A DNA stretch of 39,181 bases. Source: Bacteroidales bacterium. GTDB lineage: Bacteria > Bacteroidota > Bacteroidia > Bacteroidales > UBA932. The notes under the pieces were generated by a model. It did no database searches, had not been told where the DNA came from, and was given only the letters and a program-made list of their open reading frames with translations. The DNA lies in the NCBI GenBank assembly GCA_012728975.1, contig JAAYDZ010000068.1, positions 1 through 39,181 of the forward strand, written 5' to 3'. Positions 22,920 through 32,043 of the stretch are shown here, in pieces (position 1 is the first letter of the stretch; each line of letters begins with the position of its first letter). The translations under genes were made by a program, and so were the position numbers.

Positions 22920-23349
22920 GTAGCCTCTTGCGATACTGTGATGCAGTAATACCCTCTGATTGAACCATACAGTAGTTCATTTTCCTTACGCTGGAGAAGC
23001 CGCTACCACAGGCTACCTCCTCCATCAGCATTGTGCTGTTCTCCTTCTGACTGAGAATCTGTTTGGCACGCTCCAGACGATATCGGTTGAGGTAATCATA
23101 GAACCCTACTCCATGAGCGTTTAGCGCTTTTGTAACATAGGTCCTGTTGGAACCCACCTCGCGTGCGAGCAGGGTTCTCGAAAAGTTGCTGTCAAGATAG
23201 AGCTCTTTCTTTACGATGACCTCTTTCATTCTGGAGAAGAGATCTTCGAATGAAACACCTTGACGTTTACGACTTATCATTACCTTTATACATCTATTGC
23301 CGTTAAGAAGCTCACGAAATCTGCCTTTGTCTGCCATTCTGCTCCCCAT
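22909..23349 (-). CDS. Small soluble AraC-type DNA-binding protein
   Basis: The 146-residue protein (from the ATG at 23349; another ATG lies at 23337) has one AraC-type double helix-turn-helix domain at about residues 40-142. LAREVGSNRTYVTKALNAHG is the first recognition unit, then FYDYLNRYRLERAKQIL, and EEVACGSGFSSVRKMNYCM, the second unit. There is no sensor or membrane segment. Its start lies 25-37 bases inside the end of the upstream AraC-type gene, in another frame, so translation is probably coupled. Target unknown; kbl is the convergent neighbour. Confidence 0.82.
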   Translation of the reverse strand: MGSRMADKGRFRELLNGNRCIKVMISRKRQGVSFEDLFSRMKEVIVKKELYLDSNFSRTLLAREVGSNRTYVTKALNAHGVGFYDYLNRYRLERAKQILSQKENSTMLMEEVACGSGFSSVRKMNYCMVQSEGITASQYRKRLLKR

Positions 23350-23881
23350 TTCTCATTGTTTTGCGATATTCCTTGCACCATTCGGCAGGAGTATAGCCTG
23401 TATTTCTCCCAAAGGCCGTATTGAATGTAGTCATCGAATTAAAGCCCACCATTTTGCCCAATTGTGAAATGGTCAGATCAGGATTATCCGCATAGAGACG
23501 GATGGCTTCCCTGACACGATAAAAGTGGACCAGCTGACAAAAATTCTTGTTGGTTTTGAGTCTGATGACCTTTGACAGGTAAGTCTTATTGGTGTAGAGA
23601 CGCAAAGCGACTTCTTGGATTCTGATATCAGGATTGAGAAAAATCTTCTCTCTTTCGAAAAGGTCAAGTAATTTCTCCTTGAGATCGTCAAATTCACAAT
23701 TATCCGGACTTTCATCAGACAGCATGCGAGGTTTCTCCGGAAGCCTTTCGCTCAGATCCGGATAAACCTTCTCCTCTGCTTTTTCACTCTTGCGATTTCT
23801 TCTCCAATAATCCGTCAGGTAGGCCAGGATGATAAAAAGCGGCACATAGGCCAGTAAAAGGATCAATACTGTCAGTTTCAT
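23312..23881 (-). CDS. Membrane-anchored AraC-type transcriptional regulator
   Basis: The ATG at 23881 gives 189 residues. Residues 3-23 form one hydrophobic helix (KLTVLILLLAYVPLF) followed by RRNRK, the positive-inside pattern of an N-terminal signal anchor; the helix-turn-helix would then stay in the cytoplasm. A charged linker (about 28-75) leads to an AraC domain (about 80-170) with VALRLYTNKTYLSKVIR, FYRVREAIRLYADNPDLTISQLGKMVGF and the closing FGRNTGYTPAEW. No sensor domain is present. A 19-residue N-terminal extension in frame is not favoured. It precedes and overlaps the small AraC-type gene. Confidence 0.82.
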   Translation of the reverse strand: MKLTVLILLLAYVPLFIILAYLTDYWRRNRKSEKAEEKVYPDLSERLPEKPRMLSDESPDNCEFDDLKEKLLDLFEREKIFLNPDIRIQEVALRLYTNKTYLSKVIRLKTNKNFCQLVHFYRVREAIRLYADNPDLTISQLGKMVGFNSMTTFNTAFGRNTGYTPAEWCKEYRKTMRNGEQNGRQRQIS

Positions 23882-23935
23882 GTTACTCTTTTTTAGTTCT
23901 AGCGACGAAACTATACAAAAGAGATACAACCCTGA

Positions 23936-23943
23936 CAAATATA
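23936..23943 (-). promoter_or_regulatory. Candidate -7 element for the AraC pair
   Basis: TATATTTG on the minus strand matches TAnnTTTG and lies 54 bases before the ATG at 23881. A -33 TTTG at the usual spacing is not seen. The rest of 23882-24015 shows no other feature. Confidence 0.4.
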
Positions 23944-24015
23944 ACCTAATGACGGCATCACACTTTTGGAGTGAGTGTGAAAATTGGATAAAATTCGTTT
24001 TTTATAAAACGGAAC

Positions 24016-24918
24016 CTATTTCTTGATTTGTTCAAAACCCCTGCCGTAGACACCCATAACGCTACCCACAGAGATAAATGCCGTCTTATCAACCTCCTTG
24101 ATGATACGAAGAATATAACTAGATTCGTTCTTACGGACGATAACTATGGCAACCTTGCCCTCCTCCTTGGTATACCAGCCACGTGAATTGATAATGGTAA
24201 CTCCACGTCCGGTTTCCTTTGTTATTCGGTCGGCAATCACATCATATTGCTTGGAAAATATGAGAATCTGCACCGACTGTTTGCTGCCCGAAAGGAACAT
24301 ATCCAAAGTAAAACTCAACACGGCAGACATTATAAAACCATATATGACTATGGCAAATTTATAGCCCCAGGTGGCCTCAGAAGGCAGAATAAGGGAAGAC
24401 GATATAATAATAACATCCAGCAACACGATAATCTTACCCGGAGAAACGCTCCTGTATTTGTTGATCATCAAAGCAACTATATCTGTGCCTCCCGTGCTGC
24501 CTCCCTGAGCGAATGTAAGCGCCATTCCCAATCCCGCGAGTGCACCTCCAAAAATACAACAAAGCATAGGGCCGTTATTGACGGCAAATTCCTGAATAAA
24601 TGATGCGGGGATGAGTGCGGGCACAACTTTGAAAAGTACCGAAGTCACCAATATAGCAAAAACGGTTTTCGCTCCAAATCCGCGCCCAAGCACCTTAAGG
24701 GCTATTAATAGCAGTACTATATTGATGATGAAGTAGGAGTAACTGACCTCGAAACCGGTCCAATATTGTATAAGAGCTGCAATACCGGTAACGCCTCCTC
24801 CCACCATATTATTTGGTAGAATAAAAATTGACCAGGCCAGCACATAGCACAATAGCCCTATTGCAATAATGAAATAGGACTTAATTTCCGATAAGATCTT
24901 TTTGCTTTTCGCATTCAT
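24016..24918 (-). CDS. YitT family membrane protein, third tandem copy
   Basis: The 300-residue protein has about five or six hydrophobic helices (residues 12-180), with the conserved GGGVTGIAALIQY and GGSTGGTDIVALMINKY segments of the YitT N-terminal domain. It ends in a soluble DUF2179 domain (about 215-298, with GVTIINSRGWYTKEEGKV and SVMGVYGRGFEQIK). The function of the family is not established; some members have been linked to transport. It is roughly 80% identical by eye to the preceding copy (24922-25836), and only 3 bases separate them, indicating recent tandem duplication. Likely the last gene of the leuS operon. Confidence 0.9.
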   Translation of the reverse strand: MNAKSKKILSEIKSYFIIAIGLLCYVLAWSIFILPNNMVGGGVTGIAALIQYWTGFEVSYSYFIINIVLLLIALKVLGRGFGAKTVFAILVTSVLFKVVPALIPASFIQEFAVNNGPMLCCIFGGALAGLGMALTFAQGGSTGGTDIVALMINKYRSVSPGKIIVLLDVIIISSSLILPSEATWGYKFAIVIYGFIMSAVLSFTLDMFLSGSKQSVQILIFSKQYDVIADRITKETGRGVTIINSRGWYTKEEGKVAIVIVRKNESSYILRIIKEVDKTAFISVGSVMGVYGRGFEQIKK

Positions 24919-24921
24919 TTT

Positions 24922-25836
24922 TTACTTTTTTAAACCACTCTTTATTTGTTCAAAACCCTTACCGTAGACTCCCATAACATTACCTACGGAGAGGAAGGCA
25001 TTCTTGTCAACCTCTTTAATTATACTGAGAATATATGATGATTCGTTCTTGCGGACAATAACTAAAGCAACTTTGCCCTCTTCCTTGGTGTACCAGCCTC
25101 GCGAATTGAGGATGGTCACGCCCCGTCCCGCTTCCCGGGTTATTCGGTCTGCTATAACATCGTAATTCTTGGAAAAAATGAGAATCTGCACTGACTGCTT
25201 GTTGCCCGATAGAACCATATCCAATGTAAAACTCAATACGCCGGACATTATGAAACCATATATTACAACTGCAAATTTAGAACCCCAGGTACCGTCAGAG
25301 GGTACAATCATGGAAGAAGCAATGATAATAATATCCATCAACACAATAATTTTACCCGGGGAGATACTCCTATATTTATTTATTATCAAAGCAACTATAT
25401 CGGTGCCTCCAGTGCTGCCTCCGTTTGCAAAAGTCATAGCCATTCCAACTCCATCAAGTGCACCTCCAATAATACAACAAAGCATCGGACCATTATTGAT
25501 GGCAATTTCCTGAATAAATGACTCAGGAATTAATCCCGGCACAACCTTGAAAAGCAGTGAAGATACGACTATGGCATATATCGTTTTTACTCCAAAACCA
25601 CCTCCCAAGATCAAAAATCCTACTACTAGTAGAACTGCATTTATGATGAAATAGGAGTAACTTATCTCGAAACCGGTCCAATATTGTATGATAGCTGAAA
25701 TACCGGTAACTCCTCCACCTACCAGACTATTGGGAAGGATGAAAATGGACCAACCCAGCACATAACACAGAAGGCCTAACGTAATTATAACATAGGACCT
25801 AATTTCCGATAAGATCTTTTTGCTTTTTGTGTTCAT
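24922..25836 (-). CDS. YitT family membrane protein, second tandem copy
   Basis: From the ATG at 25836 the product is 304 residues (MNTKSKKILSEI). An in-frame start at 25857 would add seven residues (MVSKRKT) not found in the sister copy, so it is less likely. It has the same layout as the 24016 copy: membrane helices with GGGVTGISAIIQYWTG and GGSTGGTDIVALIINKY, then DUF2179 with GRGVTILNSRGWYTKEEGKV. Its start lies 38 bases inside the end of the first copy, in another frame. Differences from the third copy are concentrated in helix surfaces, while the DUF2179 motifs are almost unchanged. Confidence 0.9.
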   Translation of the reverse strand: MNTKSKKILSEIRSYVIITLGLLCYVLGWSIFILPNSLVGGGVTGISAIIQYWTGFEISYSYFIINAVLLVVGFLILGGGFGVKTIYAIVVSSLLFKVVPGLIPESFIQEIAINNGPMLCCIIGGALDGVGMAMTFANGGSTGGTDIVALIINKYRSISPGKIIVLMDIIIIASSMIVPSDGTWGSKFAVVIYGFIMSGVLSFTLDMVLSGNKQSVQILIFSKNYDVIADRITREAGRGVTILNSRGWYTKEEGKVALVIVRKNESSYILSIIKEVDKNAFLSVGNVMGVYGKGFEQIKSGLKK

Positions 25837-26716
25837 TGTTTTTCTTTTTGAAACCACCTTTTATCTGTTCAAACCCCCTGCCGTAAACACTTGTGGCCTG
25901 GGAAACTGTTATGAAGGCATTTTCGTCTATCTCTTTTATTGCCCTCGCAATAGCCTGTAACTGACTTTTACGCGCAACCACAATCAGGAGTTTACCTTCC
26001 TGTTGAGAATACCATCCAATGGAATTAAGTGCAGTGACGCCCCTTTCGAAAGTAGTGTTGATCATATCGGCAATCTCGGCATATTTCGAAGAGAAGATCA
26101 TAATTTGCACCGATTGTTTGTTGCCCGTAAGTATGGAATCCAATATATATGAAAACGAAACCATCTGGATATAACCGTAGATGACATTCTCCAAAGTCTT
26201 GCCTGGCAAGAATATAACAGATCCGATGATAATCAGGTCGCATACGAGAAATACGCGTCCCGGCGAAGTCTCTCTGTATTTTGAAATTATGATTGCAATG
26301 ATGTCTGTGCCTCCGCTGCTACCGCCACTCATGAATACAATGCTGATACCCACACCACTGAGGGTACCGCCAAGAACGGCATTTATCAATGAGTCTTCGA
26401 TGGTGCTGACAAAATCGAGCATCGGCAGAAATTCGAGCATCAGCGTACCGCAAATGACACAGAAGATAGTTTTAAAACCGAAGCCTTTACCCATAATTAT
26501 GGTACCTACTACCAGTAACAGCAGATTGACACCAAAATAGGTATAGGGTACGGGAACGCCGGTGGCATAGAAAATCACTGAAGCGAGACCCGTGAGGCCC
26601 CCTCCTGCAATTTCTTTAGGTATCAGAAAATAAACCCAACTAAAGGTATAAAGCAACATACCCGCAAATAGCAACAGGTATGAAACGAACTCTTTGGCAA
26701 AGGACTTCTTTGGCAT
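25799..26716 (-). CDS. YitT family membrane protein, first tandem copy (divergent)
   Basis: The 305-residue protein has the same YitT plus DUF2179 layout (GGGLTGLASVIFY, GGSSGGTDIIAIIISKY, and GVTALNSIGWYSQQEGKL with VYGRGFEQIK near the end). It is clearly more distant from the other two than they are from each other. Its C-terminus has a basic extension (FKKKNNEHKKQKDLIGN) that is read through the start region of the next copy. It begins one base after the leuS stop, so the transcript almost certainly continues from leuS. Confidence 0.9.
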   Translation of the reverse strand: MPKKSFAKEFVSYLLLFAGMLLYTFSWVYFLIPKEIAGGGLTGLASVIFYATGVPVPYTYFGVNLLLLVVGTIIMGKGFGFKTIFCVICGTLMLEFLPMLDFVSTIEDSLINAVLGGTLSGVGISIVFMSGGSSGGTDIIAIIISKYRETSPGRVFLVCDLIIIGSVIFLPGKTLENVIYGYIQMVSFSYILDSILTGNKQSVQIMIFSSKYAEIADMINTTFERGVTALNSIGWYSQQEGKLLIVVARKSQLQAIARAIKEIDENAFITVSQATSVYGRGFEQIKGGFKKKNNEHKKQKDLIGN

Positions 26717-26717
26717 A

Positions 26718-29480
26718 TCAGACTACGACATTGATAATCTTAGAAGGAACCACAATGATCTTTTTAGGAGTACCTCCCTGAAGATACCTCTCAGTCATAG
26801 GATCGGCAAGCACCGCTGCCTTAACCTCTTCAGGAGAAATGGATAGAGGAAGAGTGATCTTGAAACGCAACTTACCATTGAATGAAACGGGATACTCGAA
26901 GCTATCTTCGATAGTGTATTCCTCCACATATTCTGGATAGGATGCGGTTGAGATACTCTTTTCATGTCCAAGAGAGCTCCAAATCTCTTCGGCAATATGG
27001 GGTGCGAAGGGAGAAAGCAGAATCACAAGCGGCTCTAAGATCTCCCTCTTGTCGCATTTAAGATCTGACAGTTCATTTACAGCAATCATAAATGCACTGA
27101 CCGAAGTATTGAATGAGAATGATTCTATGTCACTCTGAACTTTTGCAATAAGTTTGTGGAGCACTTTGAGTTCGGCGGGAGTTGCTTTTACGTCAGATAC
27201 CGCAAATGCATCACGCTCATGATAAAGTCTCCAGAATTTGCGAAGGAATCGGTGTACGCCGTCAATACCTCTAGTATCCCAAGGTTTGGATTGTTCGAGG
27301 GGACCTAAAAACATCTCATACATCCTGAGTGTGTCTGCGCCATATTTTTCACAAATCATGTCAGGGTTGACTACATTGAACATCGATTTGCTCATCTTCT
27401 CAATTGCCCATCCGCAAATGTATTCGCCATATTCAAGAATAAACTCCGCATCTGCATAATCGGGCATCCAGCTTTTGAAAGCCTCAATATCCAGACGATC
27501 ATTTTCTACGATATTGACATCTACGTGAATCTCCATGGTGTCGTATTGATCTTTGAGACCACAGGAAACGAAGGTATTGCTCCCCTGGATGCGATATACA
27601 AAATTGGATCGTCCCTGGATCATCCCTTGATTGATGAGCTTTTTGAAAGGCTCCTCCTCGCATACATATCCACGATCGAAGAGGAATTTGTTCCAAAATC
27701 TGGAGTATATGAGGTGACCCGTAGCATGTTCTGTGCCTCCGATATAGAGGTCCACATTGCGCCAATATTCATTAGCCTCGCGGCTCACCAGCGCCTCTGA
27801 GTTGTTGGGGTCCATATACCTCAGATAGTAGGCGCTACTGCCTGCAAATCCGGGCATTGTACTTGTCTCTATTGGATAACCGTCAATCTCCCATCCAATG
27901 GCCCTTGCAAGAGGTGGCTCACCACTTTCCGTAGGAAGAAATGCATCAACCTCGGGAAGTTCCAGAGGAAGTGCGGAGATATCCATCGGCACTGCTATGC
28001 CATCCTTGAAATAAATGGGGAAAGGTTCTCCCCAATATCTTTGGCGAGAGAAAATAGCATCCCTGAGGCGGTAGTTTATCTTACGTTGGCCGATACCCTG
28101 AGCTTCAACATAGTCGATAGCTGCGGGGATAGCCTCTTCAACGCTCATACCATTGAGAAATCCGGAGTTGCACATGGTACCCTCTTTGGCATCGAAACTC
28201 TCCTGTGAGATATCACAGCCTTCAATAAGCGGCACAATGGGCAGATTGAAGTGCTTTGCAAAGAGATAGTCGCGGCTATCATGAGCAGGTACTGCCATTA
28301 TAGCGCCGGTACCATAGCCGGCAAGCACATATTCCGAGATCCATACGGGAATCTTCTCCTCAGTCAGAGGATTTATTGCATATGATCCTGTGAAGACTCC
28401 TGTGACATTGTGTGTATCTGCCATCCTCTCGCGCTCTGTCTTCTTTGCGGCCATCGCCAGATACTCATCCACTGCTTCCCTCTGTTCTTCTGTAGTGAGC
28501 TTCTCCACCCATTCACTCTCAGGTGCAAGCACCATAAAGGTTACTCCGAAGATAGTATCTGCACGAGTGGTAAAAATGGTCATATCGTACATCTGGGAAC
28601 CATTAGAAACCTTAAAAACCATCTCTGCGCCCTGCGAACGACCGATCCAGTTGCGCTGCATCTCTTTGAGTGAGTCGGTCCATTCGAGTGTTTCCAGATT
28701 GTCCAGCAGTCGCTCAGCGTAAGCAGAGACTCTCAGTTGCCACTGTTTCATCTTCTTCTGCTCCACCGGATAGCCACCGCGGATGGAGAATCCCTCCTTG
28801 ACCTCATCGTTGGCCAGCACCGTACCGAGCATGGGGCACCAATTGACCGCTGTCTCGCCTTGATAGGCGATGCGGTAATTCATCAATATCTCGGCTTTTT
28901 CCTTTTCGGAGAATGAATTCCACTGCTCTGCAGTAAATTCCAGCTCTTCTGTGCAGGCCGCATTGACTCCTTCGGTACCGTTCCTGGCAAATCTCTTCAC
29001 AAGTTCCGAGATCGGAACTGCCTTTTGACAAATATTGCAATAAAAGCTATCGAACATCTCGAGGAATGCCCACTGAGTCCATTTATAGTAGGCCGGATCA
29101 CAGGTCCTCACTTCACGAGACCAGTCATAAGAAAACCCGATACGCTCCATCTGATCGCGATAACGAGCGATGTTCTGCTCTGTGGTAACGGCAGGGTGCT
29201 GTCCTGTCTGAATGGCATACTGCTCCGCCGGAAGACCAAATGCATCAAATCCCATCGGATGCAGTACATTGAAGCCTTTTAGACGTTTGTAGCGACTATA
29301 AATATCGCTGGCGATATATCCTAGAGGATGTCCCACATGAAGTCCCGCTCCAGAAGGATAGGGGAACATGTCTAGAACGTAATACTTTGGTTTGGATGGA
29401 TCTGTCTTTACTTCAAACGTCTTGTGCTTAGCCCAATAGGCCTGCCATCTCTTCTCGATGTCAACAAAATTGTACTCCAT
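26718..29480 (-). CDS. leuS: Leucyl-tRNA synthetase
   Basis: The 920-residue class Ia synthetase charges tRNA-Leu. The HIGH motif is HVGH at residues 48-51 ([10 protein letters not shown]), followed by the conserved [16 protein letters not shown]. The CP1 editing domain is present ([31 protein letters not shown]). KMSKS is intact ([11 protein letters not shown]). The leucine-specific insertion before KMSKS is enlarged, as is usual in Bacteroidota. The anticodon-binding and C-terminal domains are complete ([13 protein letters not shown]). It is preceded by a good -7 element (TACCTTTG) and followed after one base by the yitT genes. Confidence 0.98.
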   Translation of the reverse strand: MEYNFVDIEKRWQAYWAKHKTFEVKTDPSKPKYYVLDMFPYPSGAGLHVGHPLGYIASDIYSRYKRLKGFNVLHPMGFDAFGLPAEQYAIQTGQHPAVTTEQNIARYRDQMERIGFSYDWSREVRTCDPAYYKWTQWAFLEMFDSFYCNICQKAVPISELVKRFARNGTEGVNAACTEELEFTAEQWNSFSEKEKAEILMNYRIAYQGETAVNWCPMLGTVLANDEVKEGFSIRGGYPVEQKKMKQWQLRVSAYAERLLDNLETLEWTDSLKEMQRNWIGRSQGAEMVFKVSNGSQMYDMTIFTTRADTIFGVTFMVLAPESEWVEKLTTEEQREAVDEYLAMAAKKTERERMADTHNVTGVFTGSYAINPLTEEKIPVWISEYVLAGYGTGAIMAVPAHDSRDYLFAKHFNLPIVPLIEGCDISQESFDAKEGTMCNSGFLNGMSVEEAIPAAIDYVEAQGIGQRKINYRLRDAIFSRQRYWGEPFPIYFKDGIAVPMDISALPLELPEVDAFLPTESGEPPLARAIGWEIDGYPIETSTMPGFAGSSAYYLRYMDPNNSEALVSREANEYWRNVDLYIGGTEHATGHLIYSRFWNKFLFDRGYVCEEEPFKKLINQGMIQGRSNFVYRIQGSNTFVSCGLKDQYDTMEIHVDVNIVENDRLDIEAFKSWMPDYADAEFILEYGEYICGWAIEKMSKSMFNVVNPDMICEKYGADTLRMYEMFLGPLEQSKPWDTRGIDGVHRFLRKFWRLYHERDAFAVSDVKATPAELKVLHKLIAKVQSDIESFSFNTSVSAFMIAVNELSDLKCDKREILEPLVILLSPFAPHIAEEIWSSLGHEKSISTASYPEYVEEYTIEDSFEYPVSFNGKLRFKITLPLSISPEEVKAAVLADPMTERYLQGGTPKKIIVVPSKIINVVV

Positions 29481-29517
29481 TACAAGTCTTCGTATAATCA
29501 GTATTCAAATAGAGGTG

Positions 29518-29548
29518 CAAAGGTAACACTTTTCAACCTTTCCGCAAG
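29518..29548 (-). promoter_or_regulatory. Candidate promoter for the leuS-yitT operon
   Basis: On the minus strand, TACCTTTG at 29525-29518 is an exact and typical -7 element. CTTG at 29548-29545, 19 bases upstream, is one base from the TTTG -33 element. The upstream part lies in the last codons of the M28-TonB gene. Confidence 0.6.
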
Positions 29549-30840
29549 ATAAACAGCACCGGAAGAGTTATTTTTGTACGTACCTTGTTGCCTCCTATCC
29601 GGCCGGGTATCCATTTGGGTGAAACGGAGATCACTCTTACCGCTTCGTCGTCCAAAAGATCATCAACACCGCGGACCACTCTGACATTAGTTACACTGCC
29701 ATCCTTTTCGATGATAAATTCCACCTCCACAACCCCTTGGATGCCTTTGGAAATAGCTGCTTTGGGATACTTGAGATATTTATAAACCCAGGAGTCGAGA
29801 AAATGTTTTTCATCGGAATGGAAAAATTGCGGACGTTTGTCACACTCCGCAGCGGAATATACCCCATCTTCAGACATAGATGGTTTTTTAGGCTCTTTAA
29901 AAGAGGCATTGAAGGCCTTGAAGAGCACATCCCTGTTTGCCATTACCTCGAGGAAATGAAAGATGTAGATGCTCTCCTCCACAAGATTATTATATAAGAT
30001 CAGTTTTGGTGTGTCGCGGATGGTGTGATACTCCCTGTGCTTACCTGTGGTGAAGAAAAAGACAGGTATCTTCGCTTCATAAAAGGGCAGAAAATCAGAC
30101 GGAGTGATTGTAGCGTCAGCAACATCAGGAGAAATACTTACGGGACGTTTACTTGCCTCCTCCTTTATGGGATTGAGCTCCGCCATGGAGACCTGAGAGA
30201 AAAGTTTGAAGGGATTCGCCGCATTGCCACGCCCGAGCATATCCAGATTGACCATTGCTTTGACATTGCCAATCCCTTGAAAAGCTCTGTTTACAAAGTA
30301 CCAGGAACCGGCCATGGCGTGCTCTTTGGCACCGAAGCCGACAAAAATAATCGAACGGGGAAATTCAAATCGATTTTCCGATACCATTCTGGAGAGTTCG
30401 ATAAGCATCGCTACTCCAGATGCATTGTCGTCTGCACCGGCAAATAATTGCGTGACAGGATTGCCGTCAACCATAAGAGTGTGTGTACCCAAATGGTCAA
30501 AATGAGCTCCTACTACGATATACTCATCTTTTAGAAGAGAATCACAACCCTCGATAATACCGACAATATTCCGGGAATGGATACTGTCAGTGCCACTCAT
30601 TATTGTGAAATCCTGCCCATTTCGATCGGTCAGCATTATCACGCCATTGGCCTCAAGAGCATCGTAGAGATACTCTGCGGCCATTTTTTCTCCTTTAGTG
30701 CCGGTTTTTCTGCCCTGTAGTGCGTCAGATGACAAATACTGGATATGGTTCTTGAGATTGCGCCTCAACAAGTCGTGTGTCTCTCCCGATACCTGAAATG
30801 AAATAACAATAAAAAAAGCGAAAGTGAGCAATCGTTTCAT
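29533..30840 (-). CDS. M28 peptidase-like protein fused to a TonB C-terminal domain; catalytic Glu replaced by Lys
   Basis: From the ATG at 30840 the product has 435 residues: a signal peptide (about 1-19), an M28 aminopeptidase-like domain (about 25-300), a linker, and a TonB C-terminal domain (about 343-435). M28 metal ligands are present: H113 in GAHFDH, Asp in GADDNASG (137/138), E173, D200 in NLDMLGR and H272 in YHTIRDT. The residue before E173, normally the general-base Glu of the EE pair, is K172 (codon AAA, 30325-30327). The TonB part has YPKAAISKGIQGVVEVEF and the closing PKWIPGR. Fusion plus altered base suggests a binding or regulatory rather than hydrolytic role. A GTG at 30894 is a possible longer start but would spoil the signal peptide. 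Confidence 0.88.
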   Translation of the reverse strand: MKRLLTFAFFIVISFQVSGETHDLLRRNLKNHIQYLSSDALQGRKTGTKGEKMAAEYLYDALEANGVIMLTDRNGQDFTIMSGTDSIHSRNIVGIIEGCDSLLKDEYIVVGAHFDHLGTHTLMVDGNPVTQLFAGADDNASGVAMLIELSRMVSENRFEFPRSIIFVGFGAKEHAMAGSWYFVNRAFQGIGNVKAMVNLDMLGRGNAANPFKLFSQVSMAELNPIKEEASKRPVSISPDVADATITPSDFLPFYEAKIPVFFFTTGKHREYHTIRDTPKLILYNNLVEESIYIFHFLEVMANRDVLFKAFNASFKEPKKPSMSEDGVYSAAECDKRPQFFHSDEKHFLDSWVYKYLKYPKAAISKGIQGVVEVEFIIEKDGSVTNVRVVRGVDDLLDDEAVRVISVSPKWIPGRIGGNKVRTKITLPVLFILRKG

Positions 30841-30890
30841 AATACTCCTGTTAACGAACCCACTTTCGCAAATAATATGCCCTCCGAAGA

Positions 30891-31997
30891 TCACTTTTTA
30901 TAGAAGGGCGTCTTAACCACTACAGCTTTTAGAAGCTTACCGCGTATATTGATATAAATCTCGGTGTCGACTTTGTTGAAAGGAACATTAATATAACCCA
31001 AGCCGATTGCTTTCTTAACGGAAGGACCCATTGTACCGGAAGTCACCACTCCGATCTGAGTGCCTTCAGCGTCACAGATAAGGGCCCCATGACGTGCAAT
31101 GCCTTTATCTATGAGCTCAAATCCGGCAAGTCTGCTTTTGAGACCTGCTTCCTTCTGTGCCAGCAGATACTCTTTGTCCACAAAGTCGCCTTTGACGTCG
31201 TTGAACTTGGTAATCCAGCCAAGACCGGCCTCAAGAGGAGATGTGGTGTCATCAATGTCGTTTCCGTAAAGGCAAAATCCCATTTCAAGACGGAGTGTAT
31301 CGCGTGCTCCCAGACCTATGGGCTTGATACCGAACTCTTCTCCTGCAGCAAAAATAGCATCCCAGAGCTTAACTCCATCCTCATTTGCTACGTAAACCTC
31401 GCAGCCGCCTGAACCGGTATAACCGGTGATGGAGAGAATGGCATTTGGAATTCCGCCTACCGTAAGTTTCTTGAAGGTGTAATACTCCATGGACATTATA
31501 TCCTGATCGCAAATTTTTTGCATCACATCCATCGCCTTGGGACCCTGGATGGCCAACTGGCAAATCTCATCGGAAGCATTGTAGAGCTCTTTACCGGGAG
31601 TAATTGAAAATTTCTCCGCAAATCCGCAAAGATGTGCCCAATCTTTCTCAATATTGGAGGCATTTACTACCAAAAGATAAGTCTCCTTATTCACGCAGTA
31701 AATGATTACATCATCTACGATACCTCCTTTACCGTTGGGGAAACAGGAATACTGCGCCTTGCCTGGGAAAAGGGTTGAAACATCATTGGAGGTCACATAC
31801 TGGAGGAAGGGTACTGCATTGGGTCCTTTTACCCAGATGTCACCCATGTGAGAAACATCAAATACACCTACACCTTCCCTTACGGTGTTATGCTCTTCAT
31901 TGATACCGACATACTGTATCGGCATATTGAAGCCGGCAAAGGGAACCATCTTTGCACCGAGTGCGATATGCTTCTCTGTAAATACTGTATTTTTCAT
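30891..31997 (-). CDS. gcvT: Glycine cleavage system T protein (aminomethyltransferase)
   Basis: The 368-residue protein takes the aminomethyl group from GcvH and transfers the one-carbon unit to tetrahydrofolate, releasing ammonia. Diagnostic segments are [15 protein letters not shown] near 43, the catalytic-region Asp in [10 protein letters not shown] near 92, [11 protein letters not shown], and the C-terminal barrel with [18 protein letters not shown]. The other glycine cleavage genes (gcvH, gcvP) are not in the window. It lies 46 bases after the SPOR lipoprotein gene and 50 bases before the M28-TonB gene; both gaps could hold weak promoters but show no consensus. The ATG is at 31997. Confidence 0.96.
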   Translation of the reverse strand: MKNTVFTEKHIALGAKMVPFAGFNMPIQYVGINEEHNTVREGVGVFDVSHMGDIWVKGPNAVPFLQYVTSNDVSTLFPGKAQYSCFPNGKGGIVDDVIIYCVNKETYLLVVNASNIEKDWAHLCGFAEKFSITPGKELYNASDEICQLAIQGPKAMDVMQKICDQDIMSMEYYTFKKLTVGGIPNAILSITGYTGSGGCEVYVANEDGVKLWDAIFAAGEEFGIKPIGLGARDTLRLEMGFCLYGNDIDDTTSPLEAGLGWITKFNDVKGDFVDKEYLLAQKEAGLKSRLAGFELIDKGIARHGALICDAEGTQIGVVTSGTMGPSVKKAIGLGYINVPFNKVDTEIYINIRGKLLKAVVVKTPFYKK

Positions 31998-32043
31998 TCT
32001 TATTTTTTATTGTGTTATAGTGATATTGTCAGATTAATTTCCG

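Noticed and set aside
24922-26716. Tandem yitT copies as a mobile element or composite repeat
   Set aside because: No terminal repeats, transposase or target duplications; the pattern fits simple gene duplication.
30025-30447. 140-codon plus-strand frame opposite the M28-TonB gene
   Set aside because: Shadow of a conserved gene; no start context or domain.
30841-30894. GTG start of the M28-TonB gene overlapping the gcvT stop (GTGA)
   Set aside because: It would put 18 residues before a good signal peptide; ATG at 30840 is better, though the overlap is a fair alternative.
31381-31563. Short plus/minus frames inside gcvT, leuS and other conserved genes
   Set aside because: All are shadows of well-supported genes without start context or recognisable products.
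31998-32043. Riboswitch (glycine type) upstream of gcvT
   Set aside because: The gap is only 46 bases and AT-rich, too short for a glycine riboswitch.
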